A stretch of DNA of 49,866 nt from Acidobacteriaceae bacterium (GCA_030041305.1 JASHOC010000094.1:1-49866); one strand, 5' to 3'. Counted from the stretch's first letter, positions 1 to 9,563 are shown. Notes: generated from the sequence alone by a model not told the origin. Made by a program: numbers and translations.

Positions 1-143
1 GACCAGTCCGCAACTGAACCGCAACACCCTTGGTCGTCACTACATCGGCTTTCTTCCTCTCCTGCACGTGGCCCTGCTCCTTGCCCCGCGACCTCCCGCT
101 GAAAACAAACGAGCCGCTGCAATATCTCAGCGGCCCGCTCACC

Positions 144-559
144 TCATTCCTGAACCAAGAAAGTTACATCATTCCGCCAACTGCGGAAGTTCGGCTAGGC
201 CGAGCAGGGCTCCATGGCCGAGAAGATATGCACCAGTCCCGGCTCCTCGCCGCGTCGGGCCAGCACTTCCTTGACCCGGTCCTCCTTGCGGAAGTGCGGA
301 AGTTGCGCTTGCAGATGTACTCGATCTCCAGCCAGGCCGCAGTCGCCAGCTGCATGGCGTTGTCCCGCAACTGATCGCGAAACGGCTCGGCGAAACGAGG
401 ATAGTCGGAAACCCGCACCTTACGCTCATTCAGATACGAAGTCATTCCTGCGGCGAAGCAAATTTTAGGCACGGTGCCGGAAATCAGCACTCTGTTCCGG
501 CAGCGCAGCACCCCGGGGACCTGAGCCGCATACCGTTCCGTAAGCAGCGCGATGTCCAC
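144..559 (-). pseudogene. Frameshifted fragment of a conserved multicopy hypothetical family
   Basis: Reading from an ATG at 559, the protein begins MDIALLTERY and contains FAAGMTSYLNE, DYPRFAEPF and RDNAMQLA. I recall this pattern from hypothetical proteins present in many copies in acidobacterial genomes; their function is unknown to me. The frame breaks at a perfect 8-bp tandem duplication, GCGGAAGT at 288-295 and again at 296-303. Removing one copy joins the first part to FRKEDRVKEVLARRGEEPG and LVHIFSAMEPCSA in the next frame. That frame then meets an in-frame TAG at 195-197, continues as FRSWRNDVTFLVQE, and ends at TGA 144-146. Family members are much longer, so this is an inactive 5' fragment. 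It lies head to tail with a broken GIY-YIG gene, so the neighbourhood looks like a decaying accessory patch. The frameshift is seen directly; the family assignment is from memory. Confidence 0.65.
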
Positions 560-565
560 TCGCCA

Positions 566-879
566 TCATAGCTGCTGCCCTGTTTGGTTCCGGCTATGCC
601 GGGTTAGGAAAAAGAGCGTCATCTCACCCCAATTCTCGGCGTGCCGGTCACTGAGATGTTGATCGAGTCTTCGTGGCAGATCGGACGCCTTGCCTGCGTA
701 GTGGAGTCGACCGGTGCGGTCGTAAAGGGTGTAGAGCCCGCGGCGATCATTGGTTTGCCGAAGGAACTCCAAAATGCTGGCCGCTTTTCGCCTTCGAGCA
801 ATGCGCGGTTAATGCCACTTAAGTGGCTGAGCACCAGCAGCTCAGAGATTGTCTCCTTCTTCTTGCGGCTAGAACGCAT
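566..879 (-). pseudogene. GIY-YIG nuclease-like gene, frameshifted and truncated
   Basis: The downstream half (roughly 772 to 566) contains LYTLYDRTGRLHYAGKASDL and RRLDQHLSDRHAENW, matching the GIY-YIG fold: two short strands ending in Y-x-G, then a conserved Arg, then DRHAENW before the next strand MTLFFL. The upstream half, from ATG 879 (MRSSRKKKETISELL...HLSGINRALL), is in another frame. In the GIY frame the residues before the domain read ARRRKAASILEFLRQT, so a one-base shift near 800-815 broke the gene. The C-terminus leaves the expected pattern right after MTLFFL and stops at 566. Intact relatives are small stand-alone GIY-YIG proteins of unknown substrate, often near mobile DNA. The domain call is fairly sure; loss of function is inferred from the shift and truncation. 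Confidence 0.6.
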
Positions 880-959
880 GGCGGTCTGACTCCGGAGAAT
901 CGTTTAAACTCGTGTTAAACAACCCTGCAATCATACAAATCCGCCATGCGGCAGCCATC

Positions 960-1640
960 TCAGCCTAAGTGCAGACGGTTACCATCCGGCAGAAAGTATA
1001 CGTGAACGGCGCGTGTCGGCCATCCCCAGCGCGGCCCCGCTTGGACCGTCTCTCCGTCGAGTGTACGATGAGCGGCGAGTCTGGGCCATCCCCAGCTCTG
1101 CGCCGGCGGCCATCGGACTGGTGGCAGCGCAGGTTTATGCAGTGGCAGCAGTCGCGACACACCCGGACAACCGTAAGGCGCAGGAACTTCTGGTCGAGCT
1201 GGAAGTGCTTCAACGCCAGGAGCAACAATCGTTCGTCCAGAGATCGCATGCTCTTGCGCATTTCGACGAATGTGCGGCGGACCTGTTCGATAAAGATATG
1301 GCCTCAGCAGCGAGCGCACTATCGCTCGGCAAGAAAAGCGCGAGGTGGCTCGTCACGCGGTCGTTGCGTGCATCACTGCTTCTGTTTCTAGGCCACGGTG
1401 CAGAGGCCCTCCCTATTGCCGAGAGTGTAGCGGAGGCGATGGCGGCACACCCGGACATCGGGCCGAACCACCCGACACGCTAGCGAGCCGACAACAATTC
1501 GCGCAGATACTTGGTACGCTGAGTCGTAATGAGGAGGCCGTGCCATCGCCCAGAGTGTAGCGGAAGCAGACTCGGCACAAATGAACCTTTGGCCGAATAA
1601 GTCCGATGTTTTACCCGGCGCGTTGCGCGCATCACGTCAA
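960..1640 (+). pseudogene. Degenerate repeat-containing coding remnant (possibly TPR-like)
   Basis: No intact gene is recognisable, but the DNA shows coding-like internal repetition. A 35-base segment at 996-1030 recurs in diverged form at 1060-1095 (both contain GGCCATCCCCAGC). A second pair lies at about 1415-1440 and 1545-1575 (GCCGAGAGTGTAGCGGAGGC against GCCCAGAGTGTAGCGGAAGC). Translated, the second pair gives EALPIAESVAEAMAA and, in a shifted frame, IAQSVAEADSAQ, which resembles tandem helical repeats. The longest open stretch is 1013-1483 (156 codons) with no good ribosome site. I read this as a frameshifted remnant of a helical-repeat protein; it could also be chance. Confidence 0.3.
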
Positions 1641-2432
1641 TGATAGATTGACTCGAGGGTTGGCTCGTCGGTTCTTAGAAGACCCTGCGATCGATCATCC
1701 CAACCACCTAAAAAGTCGGCGCTAGGCCCGCCTCCGAACCGCACACAAAAGTTCTAAAATCGTCCTCCAGCGCCGACCATTAAATTCAACGACCTACATT
1801 GAATTCTGGCCAGGCTGAATAGCCTGGGGATCCCACAAAAGAGTTCCCAATCTTCGCCTTCCCTCGCCTTCTCCGGCGGTGGGTTCATGGTCCTTTCGTC
1901 TTACCTCATCGGGCTCGCTCAAAAAACGGCTTCCAAAAGTCAGTTCACGTGCACAAAAACGCCGTGCGGGCGTCAGTTCTTCGCCTCAGACTGAATCGGC
2001 ATCGAGTAAGAAATCTCTAATCCACGACAGCTCAAAATCCAAAGAATTGCACGACAGTTGTGTCATCACGCCAATCCGGTTGAAAGTCGACCAGCATCGA
2101 CTGATTGGCGAAGTGCGTAACTAACTCATTAATGAAGCTATCTTTATGACGCGCTTATAAGATAAGGGCTCTCTCGAAAAGAGTAACACTGAAAATCCGT
2201 AGATTTCTTAGCGGCTGACCTCGATATTAAGACGTTTTCCAACGACGCAGATCGAGCAGGTAGCCGGGAATTCAAAACGGAAAGCCTGCGAATGAGAGTA
2301 GATCAATCCAACATCCACCTAACCCGGCGTAGCCGGAACCAAAACCTGGCATTTTCCCGAAAGTTGGAGCCTTTGAAAAAATGCCGAAATCCCGCATGAA
2401 TACTGACCGAAACGTACATCGCTAGAAATATT
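1641..2432. other. Intergenic stretch with no recognisable gene
   Basis: Short open frames here (for example 1879-2124, and 2319-2573 on the minus strand) show no recognisable domains, ribosome sites or protein-like composition. The stretch is more AT-rich towards 2110-2260, as expected near a promoter. I see no tRNA, mobile-element ends or strong terminator. Confidence 0.5.
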
Positions 2433-2501
2433 CTGCGCAAAATGTGCAGGATTCAAATGGATAGGTACTAAACTCTTTCGCCGATCGGCCGATTGCGAAA
2501 G
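2433..2501. promoter_or_regulatory. Two dyad symmetries upstream of cheA (operator candidates)
   Basis: CTGCGCA/TGTGCAG occurs at 2433-2439 and 2443-2449, and the 7-bp perfect dyad CTTTCGC/GCGAAAG at 2475-2481 and 2495-2501 encloses the palindrome ATCGGCCGAT (2484-2493). The second dyad ends about 70 bases before the cheA ATG, a plausible position for an operator of the chemotaxis cluster. No known regulator consensus is recognised. Confidence 0.3.
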
Positions 2502-2571
2502 TAGACAGATCAAGACTGGGCGCGCCCTACCGACAGGCAGAGATGCTCCACTCAGCAATGAGAAAGAAGCC

Positions 2572-5094
2572 ATGCAAGAGGATCAGGAGATTGTTCAGGA
2601 ATTTGTTGTCGAAAGCCACGAGAATCTTTCGCGCCTGGACCAGGATATGGTCGAGCTCGAGTCCCGCCCCGAGGATGCAGCGCTGCTGGCGAGTGTGTTT
2701 CGCACCATGCATACGATCAAGGGCGCTTGTGGATTCCTTGGGTTCACGGTTCTGGAGAAGATTGCCCATCGTGCTGAGGGTTTGCTGGCGCTGCTGCGCG
2801 ATGGGCGCCTTCGTCTCAATCCGCCGCTCGTCTCGTTGATCCTTGAAGCAGTGGATGCAACCCGCAACGTACTCGCACAAATCGAGGCGACTGGCCAGGA
2901 GGGGCCGGAAAGATTTGAGGAACTGACCAATCGCCTCGAGGCGGCGGCTCAGGAAAACAAAGCCCGATCGGCTGAGCCAGAGCCATCGACGGCGCCGCCT
3001 GAACAGGTTTCTTCGTTGCGAGCCGAGCCAGCGAAGCTCGAGGAAGAGGCTGCGAAATCGTCCGCGGCAGCCGACGCCAATATCCGCGTCGGCGCTGGGT
3101 TGCTCGATAAGCTGATGGACCTTGTGGGCGAACTGGTTCTGGCTCGGAATCAGATTCTGCAATTCTCGACCGGACGTGAAGACGCTGCGCTCAACGCTAC
3201 CTCGCAGCGGCTGAATCTCATCACGACAGAGCTGCAGGAAAACGTAATGAAGACGCGCATGCAGCCTATCGGCGTGGTCTGGAACAAACTGCCGCGCCTG
3301 GTCAGAGACCTGTCCTTGAGCTTGGGCAAGCAGGTCCACCTTGAGATGGAGGGGGCCGAGACCGAGTTGGACCGGACGATTATCGAGGCGATCAAGGACC
3401 CGCTCGTTCACCTGGTTCGCAACGCCTGTGACCATGGCGTCGAACCGCCGGAAGCCAGACAGCGGGCGGGCAAACCCGCACAAGGCGTGCTTAGCCTGCG
3501 CGCCTATCACGAAGGCGGACAGGTCAATATCGAAATCGCCGACGACGGCGCCGGCATCGATGTGGCGCGCGTGAAGCAAAAAGCTATCGAACGAGGGCTG
3601 CTGGGCCCCGAGCTGGCGCAGAAGATCTCCGATCGAGAGGCGTCCAATCTCATTTTCAGTCCGGGCTTCACCACCGCCGCGACGGTCAGCAACGTGTCCG
3701 GCCGCGGAGTGGGCATGGACGTGGTTCGAACGCACATCGAGAGGATCGGCGGCGTCGTCGATCTTTCCAGCCGCTCCGGCGAGGGAACCACGGTCAAGCT
3801 CAAGATTCCCCTGACGCTGGCCATCATCCCCGGCCTGCTGGTCACCGGCGGCGGCGAGCAATTCGTCATTCCCCAGGTGAGTTTGCTCGAACTGATCCGT
3901 CTCGACGGCGGTTCCTCCGAGAAGCGCATTGAATACGTGCACGGCACGCCCGTGTACCGGCGCCGCGGCGCACTGTTGCCCATCACGTATTTGAACGACG
4001 TGCTTGGCCTCCAGCCCTCCCGCAGCGGCGACGCGGTCAGCATCGTGGTTCTCCAAGCGGAGGACCGGCAGTTCGGCCTGGTGGTCGACGGCATCAGCGA
4101 CACCCAGGAAATCGTGGTGAAGCCGCTCGGCAAGCAGCTCAAGGGGCTCACCGTTTACGCCGGCGCCACCATCCTGGGCGACGGCCGGGTCGCCCTCATT
4201 CTCGACGTGCTGGGGATCGGCCAGTGTTCGGGCGTGCTCGCCGAGTCGCAGGAGCAAGTATGCGGCGCCGCCGAGCATACCAAACAGGCCAAAGTCGATC
4301 ATCAGCGCCTCCTGCTCTTCCGGGCTGGCTCGTTCGAGCGTATCGCCGTTCCCCTTTCGCTCGTTGCCCGCCTCGAGGAGATTCCCGCCGCATCGATCGA
4401 GCGGGCCGGCGGCAAGCTGGTCGTACAGTATCGCCAGCGCATTCTTCCCCTGGCGCCCCTTGCCAGTCTGTTGGAAGGGGGCGACGCCAACGCGGCGATC
4501 GGCGATCCCGCACAGGTCATCGTCTTCAGCGATGGCGAGCACAGCCTGGGGCTTCTTGTCGACCAGGTGCTCGACATCTTCGAAGAAGCCGTCCAGGTGC
4601 GGCAGTGCACGGCTCGAAAAGGCTTTCTCGGATCGGCTGTGGTCGGCAAGCGGGTCGCCGATTTTCTCGATCTCGCGTACGTGCTCGAGGCCTGCGGAGC
4701 AGAGTGGTCGCAACAGCATAAAGTCGGCGGGCCGGCTGCTACCGTGCTGGTCGCCGAACCCTCTGCCTTCACGCGCGGCCTGATCCGCAACCGGCTGGAG
4801 ATGGCGGGCTATTCCGTTTTCGACGCGGCGAACCTCGAGGAGGCGGTGGGCCAGCTCGAGCGGCACGCGATTGATCTGGTCGCCAGTGCGGAGCGCCTGC
4901 CTCCGGGAGCCTGCTCGGGATTGCGCGCGCTTATGCGGGACCGTCCCGAATGGAAGAGCATTCCCGTGATTGCGCTGAGTGGAACAGGAGCGGATCTCGA
5001 TGGGCAGATTGCCGAAGCGCTCCACGAAAGCGGCCATGCGTTCCATCCTTCCACGCCGCCGGCGCCCCAACCAGCCGCAGGAACCATTGCATGA
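2572..5094 (+). CDS. cheA: Chemotaxis histidine kinase CheA with two CheW-like domains and a degenerate receiver
   Basis: Sensor kinase that autophosphorylates on receptor signals and passes phosphate to CheY and CheB. Domains in order: HPt about 1-110 with the phospho-His at H47 (MHTIKGACGF); an Ala/Glu-rich linker about 120-170 with no clear P2 domain; dimerisation helices about 171-240; HATPase about 245-420 with N box HLVRNACDHGVE, G1 DDGAGID, F box IFSPGFTT and G2 SGRGVGMDVV; a first CheW-like P5 domain about 422-552; a second CheW-like domain about 577-712; and a receiver-like domain about 722-828. The receiver lacks acidic and acceptor residues: VLVAEPS replaces the acidic pair, IDLVASAERL has Ala where the acceptor Asp should be, and AFHPS replaces the usual Lys-Pro. 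At 840 aa it is longer than a classical CheA (about 650). It starts the cluster; a GAGAAAG site precedes the ATG. CheA identity is sure. Confidence 0.97.
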   Translation: MQEDQEIVQEFVVESHENLSRLDQDMVELESRPEDAALLASVFRTMHTIKGACGFLGFTVLEKIAHRAEGLLALLRDGRLRLNPPLVSLILEAVDATRNVLAQIEATGQEGPERFEELTNRLEAAAQENKARSAEPEPSTAPPEQVSSLRAEPAKLEEEAAKSSAAADANIRVGAGLLDKLMDLVGELVLARNQILQFSTGREDAALNATSQRLNLITTELQENVMKTRMQPIGVVWNKLPRLVRDLSLSLGKQVHLEMEGAETELDRTIIEAIKDPLVHLVRNACDHGVEPPEARQRAGKPAQGVLSLRAYHEGGQVNIEIADDGAGIDVARVKQKAIERGLLGPELAQKISDREASNLIFSPGFTTAATVSNVSGRGVGMDVVRTHIERIGGVVDLSSRSGEGTTVKLKIPLTLAIIPGLLVTGGGEQFVIPQVSLLELIRLDGGSSEKRIEYVHGTPVYRRRGALLPITYLNDVLGLQPSRSGDAVSIVVLQAEDRQFGLVVDGISDTQEIVVKPLGKQLKGLTVYAGATILGDGRVALILDVLGIGQCSGVLAESQEQVCGAAEHTKQAKVDHQRLLLFRAGSFERIAVPLSLVARLEEIPAASIERAGGKLVVQYRQRILPLAPLASLLEGGDANAAIGDPAQVIVFSDGEHSLGLLVDQVLDIFEEAVQVRQCTARKGFLGSAVVGKRVADFLDLAYVLEACGAEWSQQHKVGGPAATVLVAEPSAFTRGLIRNRLEMAGYSVFDAANLEEAVGQLERHAIDLVASAERLPPGACSGLRALMRDRPEWKSIPVIALSGTGADLDGQIAEALHESGHAFHPSTPPAPQPAAGTIA

Positions 5095-5107
5095 TCCAGG
5101 AGGGATG

Positions 5108-5818
5108 ATGACCGGCGCAGCCATCGCGAAAATGGAGTCGGACCAGACCCATGGGAGTTTCGCCACGTTTCATGTTGCCGATCTGTTTTTCGGCGTCGAT
5201 GTTCTCCGCGTGCAGGAAGTGCTGCGCAGCCAGCCCATGACGCGGGTGCCGCGCGGACCGGAGGTCATTGAAGGACTCATTAACCTCCGCGGTCAGATTG
5301 TCACCGCCATCGACATGCGCCGCCGTTTGGGGCTTGCGCCGCGCCCCGCCGATGCCGCGCCCATGAACGTGGTGGTGCGCACGGAAGATGCGGCGGTCAG
5401 CCTGCTGGTGGACGCCATCGGCGACGTTCTGGACGTCGACAGCGACGCCTTCGAGCGGCCTCCCGAGAACCTGGATGCCGGCGCGCGCGAGCTGATCCGC
5501 GGAGTGTATAAGCTGGAGGACCGACTGCTGCTCGTCCTCGACGTGGAAGAGACAGTGGGCTTGGCGGATGCCAAGCCCGCCGAAGCGGCGAAGGCTGTGC
5601 CTTGGCACAGTGCTCGCGGCGTCGCACGGACTGGCGATACTCACGAAATCCAACCGGAAGATTCCGACGAACAAACATCCTCCGCTCCTCGCACCGCGCC
5701 GCTGCACGACGGATCGAGTTCGCTTCGCCGTGACGCTGCAAGGCCGCGGCCGTCAGAGAACCGGGAAAGCAAGAGACCAAGAAGGCGGGCGGAATCCCGC
5801 ACAGTCCCAAACAGCTAA
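5108..5818 (+). CDS. cheW: CheW coupling protein with an unusual basic C-terminal tail
   Basis: Adaptor linking MCP tips to the P5 domain of CheA. The core (residues about 15-155 of 236) has the two-barrel CheW pattern: FHVADLFFGVDVLRVQEV, GPEVIEGLINLRGQIVTAIDM and a second half with LLVDAIGDVLDVD...LLLVLDVEETVG. AGGAGG at 5098-5103 supports the ATG at 5108 (spacing 4); an adjacent ATG at 5105 is too close and a longer upstream frame has no support. It begins 13 bases after the cheA stop, so the two are almost certainly co-transcribed. The tail after about residue 160 is low-complexity and rich in Arg, Ser and Pro; it begins around a perfect DNA inverted repeat (CTGTGCC TT GGCACAG, 5595-5610). 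The tail may be disordered or the result of a lost stop. Confidence 0.93.
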   Translation: MTGAAIAKMESDQTHGSFATFHVADLFFGVDVLRVQEVLRSQPMTRVPRGPEVIEGLINLRGQIVTAIDMRRRLGLAPRPADAAPMNVVVRTEDAAVSLLVDAIGDVLDVDSDAFERPPENLDAGARELIRGVYKLEDRLLLVLDVEETVGLADAKPAEAAKAVPWHSARGVARTGDTHEIQPEDSDEQTSSAPRTAPLHDGSSSLRRDAARPRPSENRESKRPRRRAESRTVPNS

Positions 5819-5944
5819 AGTTCGGGCCCGTCCCGCCGAATAAGATTCAGTGGGCTTGATCCAGCTGCTTCTTGATCGGCAGGCAGTTTTCGGACGGGCG
5901 CAGGAACTTTAGCGAGATCCATAAGAAGGTCGGAGAGGAACATT

Positions 5945-7192
5945 ATGAAGATTCTCAGAAGCACTCTTGTTTTTGCACTCACGGTCTGCGTAGGAAGGCT
6001 GATACTTCATGCGCAGGAGGTCAAGATCTTCGACCGCACCGTCCAAATGCATGGGTTTGCGTCGCAGGGATTTGTGCACACCAACGATAACAACTGGCTG
6101 ACCATGGAGACTTCTAACATCGGCAGCGGCGAATTCACCGACTTTGGCGCCAATGCATCAACGGCGATTACCGACAAACTGCGGGTTGGCGCCCAGATCT
6201 ACGATCGCAACCTGGGGCAGCTTGGCAAATGGCATCCCGAACTGGACTGGGCTTACGGCGATTTCAAATTCAAGCCCTGGCTTTCGTTCCGCGGCGGCAA
6301 GATCAAGACCGTCCTCGGCCTGTTCAATGACACGCAAGACCTGGACTCCGTACAAGTATTCGCCCTGCTTCCCCAAGGTGTGTACTCGACCGACATGCGC
6401 GACGCTACGCTCTCTCATGTCGGCGGGGACCTGTACGGCACCTTCGCGCTCAACAAACGCCTCGGCAAGTTCTCCTACACCGTCTATGGCGGCGACCAGT
6501 TCCAGAGCATCTACGGCGGATACCCGTACCTGCTGCAAATCCACGGCATCTACATCGAGAGCTCCTCGGGACCGACCTATGGGGGCGATCTGCGCTGGAA
6601 ACTCCCGATCAAGGGCGCGCTCGCCGGGGCCTCCTACGAGGACAATAGCGTGACCAATACCGGACAGTTGAACCCGTCGGTGGCTTTGGGCGGACCTGAT
6701 GTCATGGTTCCCTATTGGGAGCAGTCGCGAAGCCAGTACACCAAGCAGTACTACGCTGAGTACACGCGCGGCAACCTGAAAATCGATGCCGAGTACCGGC
6801 GCTTCTGGCGCGATTTCACGATTTTCAATGGACAGTTTGTGGCGACCACCGGCACGCACGCCTGGTATCCCTCGGGCGCTTACCGTGTCAACAAGCGCTT
6901 CGAGTTCGGCGGCTATTACTCCCACTTCACCGAGGATTGGGTCGTGACGGCCCCCGGCCAATTCGAAGCCGCCAGCGAATCTGACCCGTCCCGGCACATC
7001 TTCGACAAGGTCGTCGCCGCGCGCATCGATCTTGATTCGCACTGGTACGCCAAAATCGAAGGCCACTTCATGAACGGCAACGCCGCCGGCGACAACCCAC
7101 AGTATCCCGACGGGTTCTATCCGCAGGTAAATCCCAGCGGATTGCAGCCCAATACCATCGGCCTGGTCGCGAGGACCGGCGTCAACTTCTAA
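5945..7192 (+). CDS. Secreted outer-membrane porin-like beta-barrel protein
   Basis: 415 aa with a signal peptide (MKILRSTLVFALTV... to about LHAQ, residue 24). The rest alternates short amphipathic strands rich in Tyr, Trp and Phe with Asp/Asn/Gly turns, with no long hydrophobic helix, and ends in Phe (LVARTGVNF), the classic signal for outer-membrane barrel assembly. GGAGAGGAA before the ATG is a good ribosome site. It lies 126 bases downstream of cheW, in the same direction, and just before a small binding-protein gene and an MCP. Likely role: diffusion channel for the solute sensed by this chemotaxis module. No specific substrate can be read from the sequence. Confidence 0.8.
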   Translation: MKILRSTLVFALTVCVGRLILHAQEVKIFDRTVQMHGFASQGFVHTNDNNWLTMETSNIGSGEFTDFGANASTAITDKLRVGAQIYDRNLGQLGKWHPELDWAYGDFKFKPWLSFRGGKIKTVLGLFNDTQDLDSVQVFALLPQGVYSTDMRDATLSHVGGDLYGTFALNKRLGKFSYTVYGGDQFQSIYGGYPYLLQIHGIYIESSSGPTYGGDLRWKLPIKGALAGASYEDNSVTNTGQLNPSVALGGPDVMVPYWEQSRSQYTKQYYAEYTRGNLKIDAEYRRFWRDFTIFNGQFVATTGTHAWYPSGAYRVNKRFEFGGYYSHFTEDWVVTAPGQFEAASESDPSRHIFDKVVAARIDLDSHWYAKIEGHFMNGNAAGDNPQYPDGFYPQVNPSGLQPNTIGLVARTGVNF

Positions 7193-7227
7193 CTTGAGGC
7201 GGGATGAACGGAGAAGGGGAGAATGCA

Positions 7228-7650
7228 ATGAAAAACCTGAAACCTATCCTGATGATTTTAACGGTCCTTGCCTTGATGCCGAAGTGGGCTTTCGCTGGCT
7301 CCGTCAAAGTCATCGCCAATTCCAGTGTTTCCGTGAACTCGATATCGTCTGGAGACCTGCAGGCCGTCTTCCTACTCGATTCGGATTCGCTAGGTGGCAG
7401 CCATGTGGTGCCCGTTTTGGAGAAGAGTGGTCCCGCGCATGAAGCCTTCCTGAAGGAGTATCTAGGAAAGAGCGATGAGTCGCTGCTGGCCTTCTATCGC
7501 AGCCTGGTCTTTACGGGCAAGGCGGAGATGCCGAAGTTTCTGGGCTCGGATGCTGCTGTGGTGGCCTACGTTGCCAACACGAAAGGCGCCGTGGGCTACG
7601 TGAGCGCCGATACGCCAACATCGGGAACCAAGACCCTGGAAGTGAGGTAA
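7228..7650 (+). CDS. Small periplasmic phosphate-binding-like (PBP type 2) protein
   Basis: 140 aa with a signal peptide ([24 protein letters not shown]). The mature part follows the short PstS-like pattern: a first strand VKVIANSSV, a [10 protein letters not shown] segment, a loop ending [17 protein letters not shown], and the late motif [20 protein letters not shown], where the G-A-V/I-G-Y turn is typical. It is about half the length of a transport PstS, so it is unlikely to be a normal ABC component, and no permease or ATPase genes lie nearby. AGGGGA at 7215-7220 selects the ATG at 7228. Its position between porin and MCP suggests it delivers or senses a ligand for the receptor. Phosphate itself is not proved. 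Confidence 0.75.
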   Translation: MKNLKPILMILTVLALMPKWAFAGSVKVIANSSVSVNSISSGDLQAVFLLDSDSLGGSHVVPVLEKSGPAHEAFLKEYLGKSDESLLAFYRSLVFTGKAEMPKFLGSDAAVVAYVANTKGAVGYVSADTPTSGTKTLEVR

Positions 7651-7853
7651 TGAACGAGGGTTTCCGCACGGAGCCCTCGCTTACCGCAACCTCGAAGCCG
7701 GTGTGTTCTCGAACGGATTGGGACGGATTGATTGCCTGTGCCCGTCGGCTACGTCGGCAAGTCGGCCGCTCGCTCAGGAAAAAATCGCTCTCTGTCGGCA
7801 AATGGGAAAGAAAGCACCGCTGCAACCCTGCCGCGGACGGAAAACGAGGATCT
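7651..7853 (+). other. 203-base leader between the binding-protein gene and mcp
   Basis: There is no gene here. It contains the hairpin CGAGGG...CCCTCG just after the preceding stop (about 7655-7680), without a T-run, and further GC-rich segments before the mcp ribosome site (ACGAGG near 7844). It may set relative expression of mcp. No known riboswitch core was recognised. Confidence 0.35.
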
Positions 7854-9563
7854 ATGAAACAAGCTAGTATCAAGACCAGAATCTGGATGGCGATCGGGAT
7901 CGTGGGAGCCGGCTACCTGGTGCTGCTGCTCGGAATGCTGTTCATTGGAGCGCGAGAGCAACGGGCCATGAGAATTGCCTCGGAATCGCTCTTTCCGGCA
8001 ACCCTGAGCAGCCAGGAGGCGCAGGCCTCATTCCAAAAGCTCCAAAAGAACTACCGGGACGCGGTCCTGCTCCAGGACAAGAGCGCGCTGGCCCAGGCCG
8101 ACGACACGGCGCAGGCTGTCGAGAGGGCGTTGCGCTCCGTGCAGGATCATGCCGCTTCCAGCTCGGAGCGGGAGCGCCAAGTGGACGCGCTCGTCGACCA
8201 TTTCGAAGTCATGGCTGCCAAGGCCCGCTCTGTTTATCCCTTGATGCTCGACGCGTCCGGCGCAACCCAGGAAACCCACACCGAGGCCGCGGCGCTTGCT
8301 CACGAGAATAGCGACATCGAGGCATCGCTCCAACAACTTCGCGACGGCCTATCGGATGACTTCCAGGCCCAATTGGGGAGCGTCTCCAACTTGTCCCGGT
8401 GGCAGCTCCTGATTGGCGTGTTTCTTTTCCTTTCGGTCTCGCTTACCGCCTTCTATTTTACCCGGCAGATCATCGCCAGCATTACAGGCCCATTGAAATT
8501 GATGACCGACGTGGCTGCCCAGGTCGCCAACGGCGAAGTGGATCGGGAAATTGAATTTCACGCAAGCGACGAAGTGGGTTCACTCGCTGACTCCCTCCGC
8601 ACCCTGGTCATACACATCCGGAGTCTAGTCGACGAGGCCAGCTGGCTTGCAACAGCAGCAGCCGACGGAGAACTAGGGAAGCGCGCGGACGCCTCGAAGC
8701 ACCAAGGGGCCTTCCGGAGGATCGTCGAAGGCATCAACAGCACGCTCGATACGGTCGTTGAACCCCTTGGGACAGCTGCGCGGAATTCGACAGCTTTGGC
8801 ATCATCATCGGAAGAGTTGGCCGCGGTCAGCCAGCAGATGGCCGGCAACGCCGAGGAGACCGCCACCCAGGCCGACGTGGTCTCGGCGGCTTCGGAGCAG
8901 ATCTCGCGCAACGTGGCCTCGGTGGCTTCGGCCGCCGAGCAGATGCAGGCCTCCATCCGCGAAATCTCCAAGAACGCCGGCGAATCGGCGCGCGTGGCCA
9001 AAAACGCCGTCAGCGTGGCCCAATCCGCCAACAAGACGGTGAGCAAGCTGGGCGAATCGAGCCAGGAGATCGGCAACGTCATTAAGGTCATCACCTCCAT
9101 TGCCCAGCAAACGAACCTGCTCGCCCTCAACGCCACTATCGAAGCGGCGCGCGCCGGCGAGGCGGGCAAGGGCTTCGCGGTGGTGGCCAATGAAGTCAAG
9201 GAGCTGGCCAAGCAGACCGCCCAGGCGACTGAGGACATCGGCCGCAAGATCGAGACCATCCAGGTCGACACCAAGGGCGCGGTGGCCGCCATCGGGGAAA
9301 TCGGCGCCGTCATCAGCCAGGTGAACGACATTTCCAACAGCATTGCCAGTGCGGTCGAGGAGCAGACGGTGACCACCAACGAAATCGGCCGCAGCGTGGG
9401 AGAAGCGTCGAAAGGCGTCGAGAACATCGCGCGCAACATCGGCGGTGTGGCGGCCGCAGCTAAAAACACCACCGAAGGCGCCAGCAACACCCAGAAGGCG
9501 TCGCAGGAATTGAGCCGCATGGCGGCCCAACTCCAAACCGCCGTCGCTCGATTCTCCTTCTGA
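7854..9563 (+). CDS. Methyl-accepting chemotaxis protein (transmembrane MCP)
   Basis: 569 aa receptor. Order: TM1 about 10-35 ([20 protein letters not shown]), a roughly 150-residue periplasmic helical region, TM2 about 185-205, HAMP ([19 protein letters not shown]), a second HAMP-like segment ([17 protein letters not shown]), then the long cytoplasmic coiled coil. The signalling tip is near canonical: [20 protein letters not shown] followed by [14 protein letters not shown]. There is no C-terminal NWETF-type pentapeptide; it ends AVARFSF, so CheR must bind directly. The ATG at 7854 follows AACGAGG; an open frame extends upstream to 7650, but those 68 codons lack membrane or domain features and are rejected. 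It follows a porin and a binding-protein gene and precedes cheY, which makes it the dedicated receptor of the cluster. Confidence 0.95.
   Translation: MKQASIKTRIWMAIGIVGAGYLVLLLGMLFIGAREQRAMRIASESLFPATLSSQEAQASFQKLQKNYRDAVLLQDKSALAQADDTAQAVERALRSVQDHAASSSERERQVDALVDHFEVMAAKARSVYPLMLDASGATQETHTEAAALAHENSDIEASLQQLRDGLSDDFQAQLGSVSNLSRWQLLIGVFLFLSVSLTAFYFTRQIIASITGPLKLMTDVAAQVANGEVDREIEFHASDEVGSLADSLRTLVIHIRSLVDEASWLATAAADGELGKRADASKHQGAFRRIVEGINSTLDTVVEPLGTAARNSTALASSSEELAAVSQQMAGNAEETATQADVVSAASEQISRNVASVASAAEQMQASIREISKNAGESARVAKNAVSVAQSANKTVSKLGESSQEIGNVIKVITSIAQQTNLLALNATIEAARAGEAGKGFAVVANEVKELAKQTAQATEDIGRKIETIQVDTKGAVAAIGEIGAVISQVNDISNSIASAVEEQTVTTNEIGRSVGEASKGVENIARNIGGVAAAAKNTTEGASNTQKASQELSRMAAQLQTAVARFSF

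Noticed and set aside
2527..5166. An 879-codon open frame on the minus strand
   Set aside because: It is the antisense shadow of cheA, caused by high-GC codon use; composition is not protein-like and the plus strand has full CheA domains.
6158..7228. A 356-codon minus-strand frame
   Set aside because: Antisense shadow of the porin gene; no start signal or domain.
7651..7853. Possible cobalamin- or c-di-GMP-type riboswitch before mcp
   Set aside because: A few short matches (GGGAA, CTGCAACC) but no conserved core in the right order.
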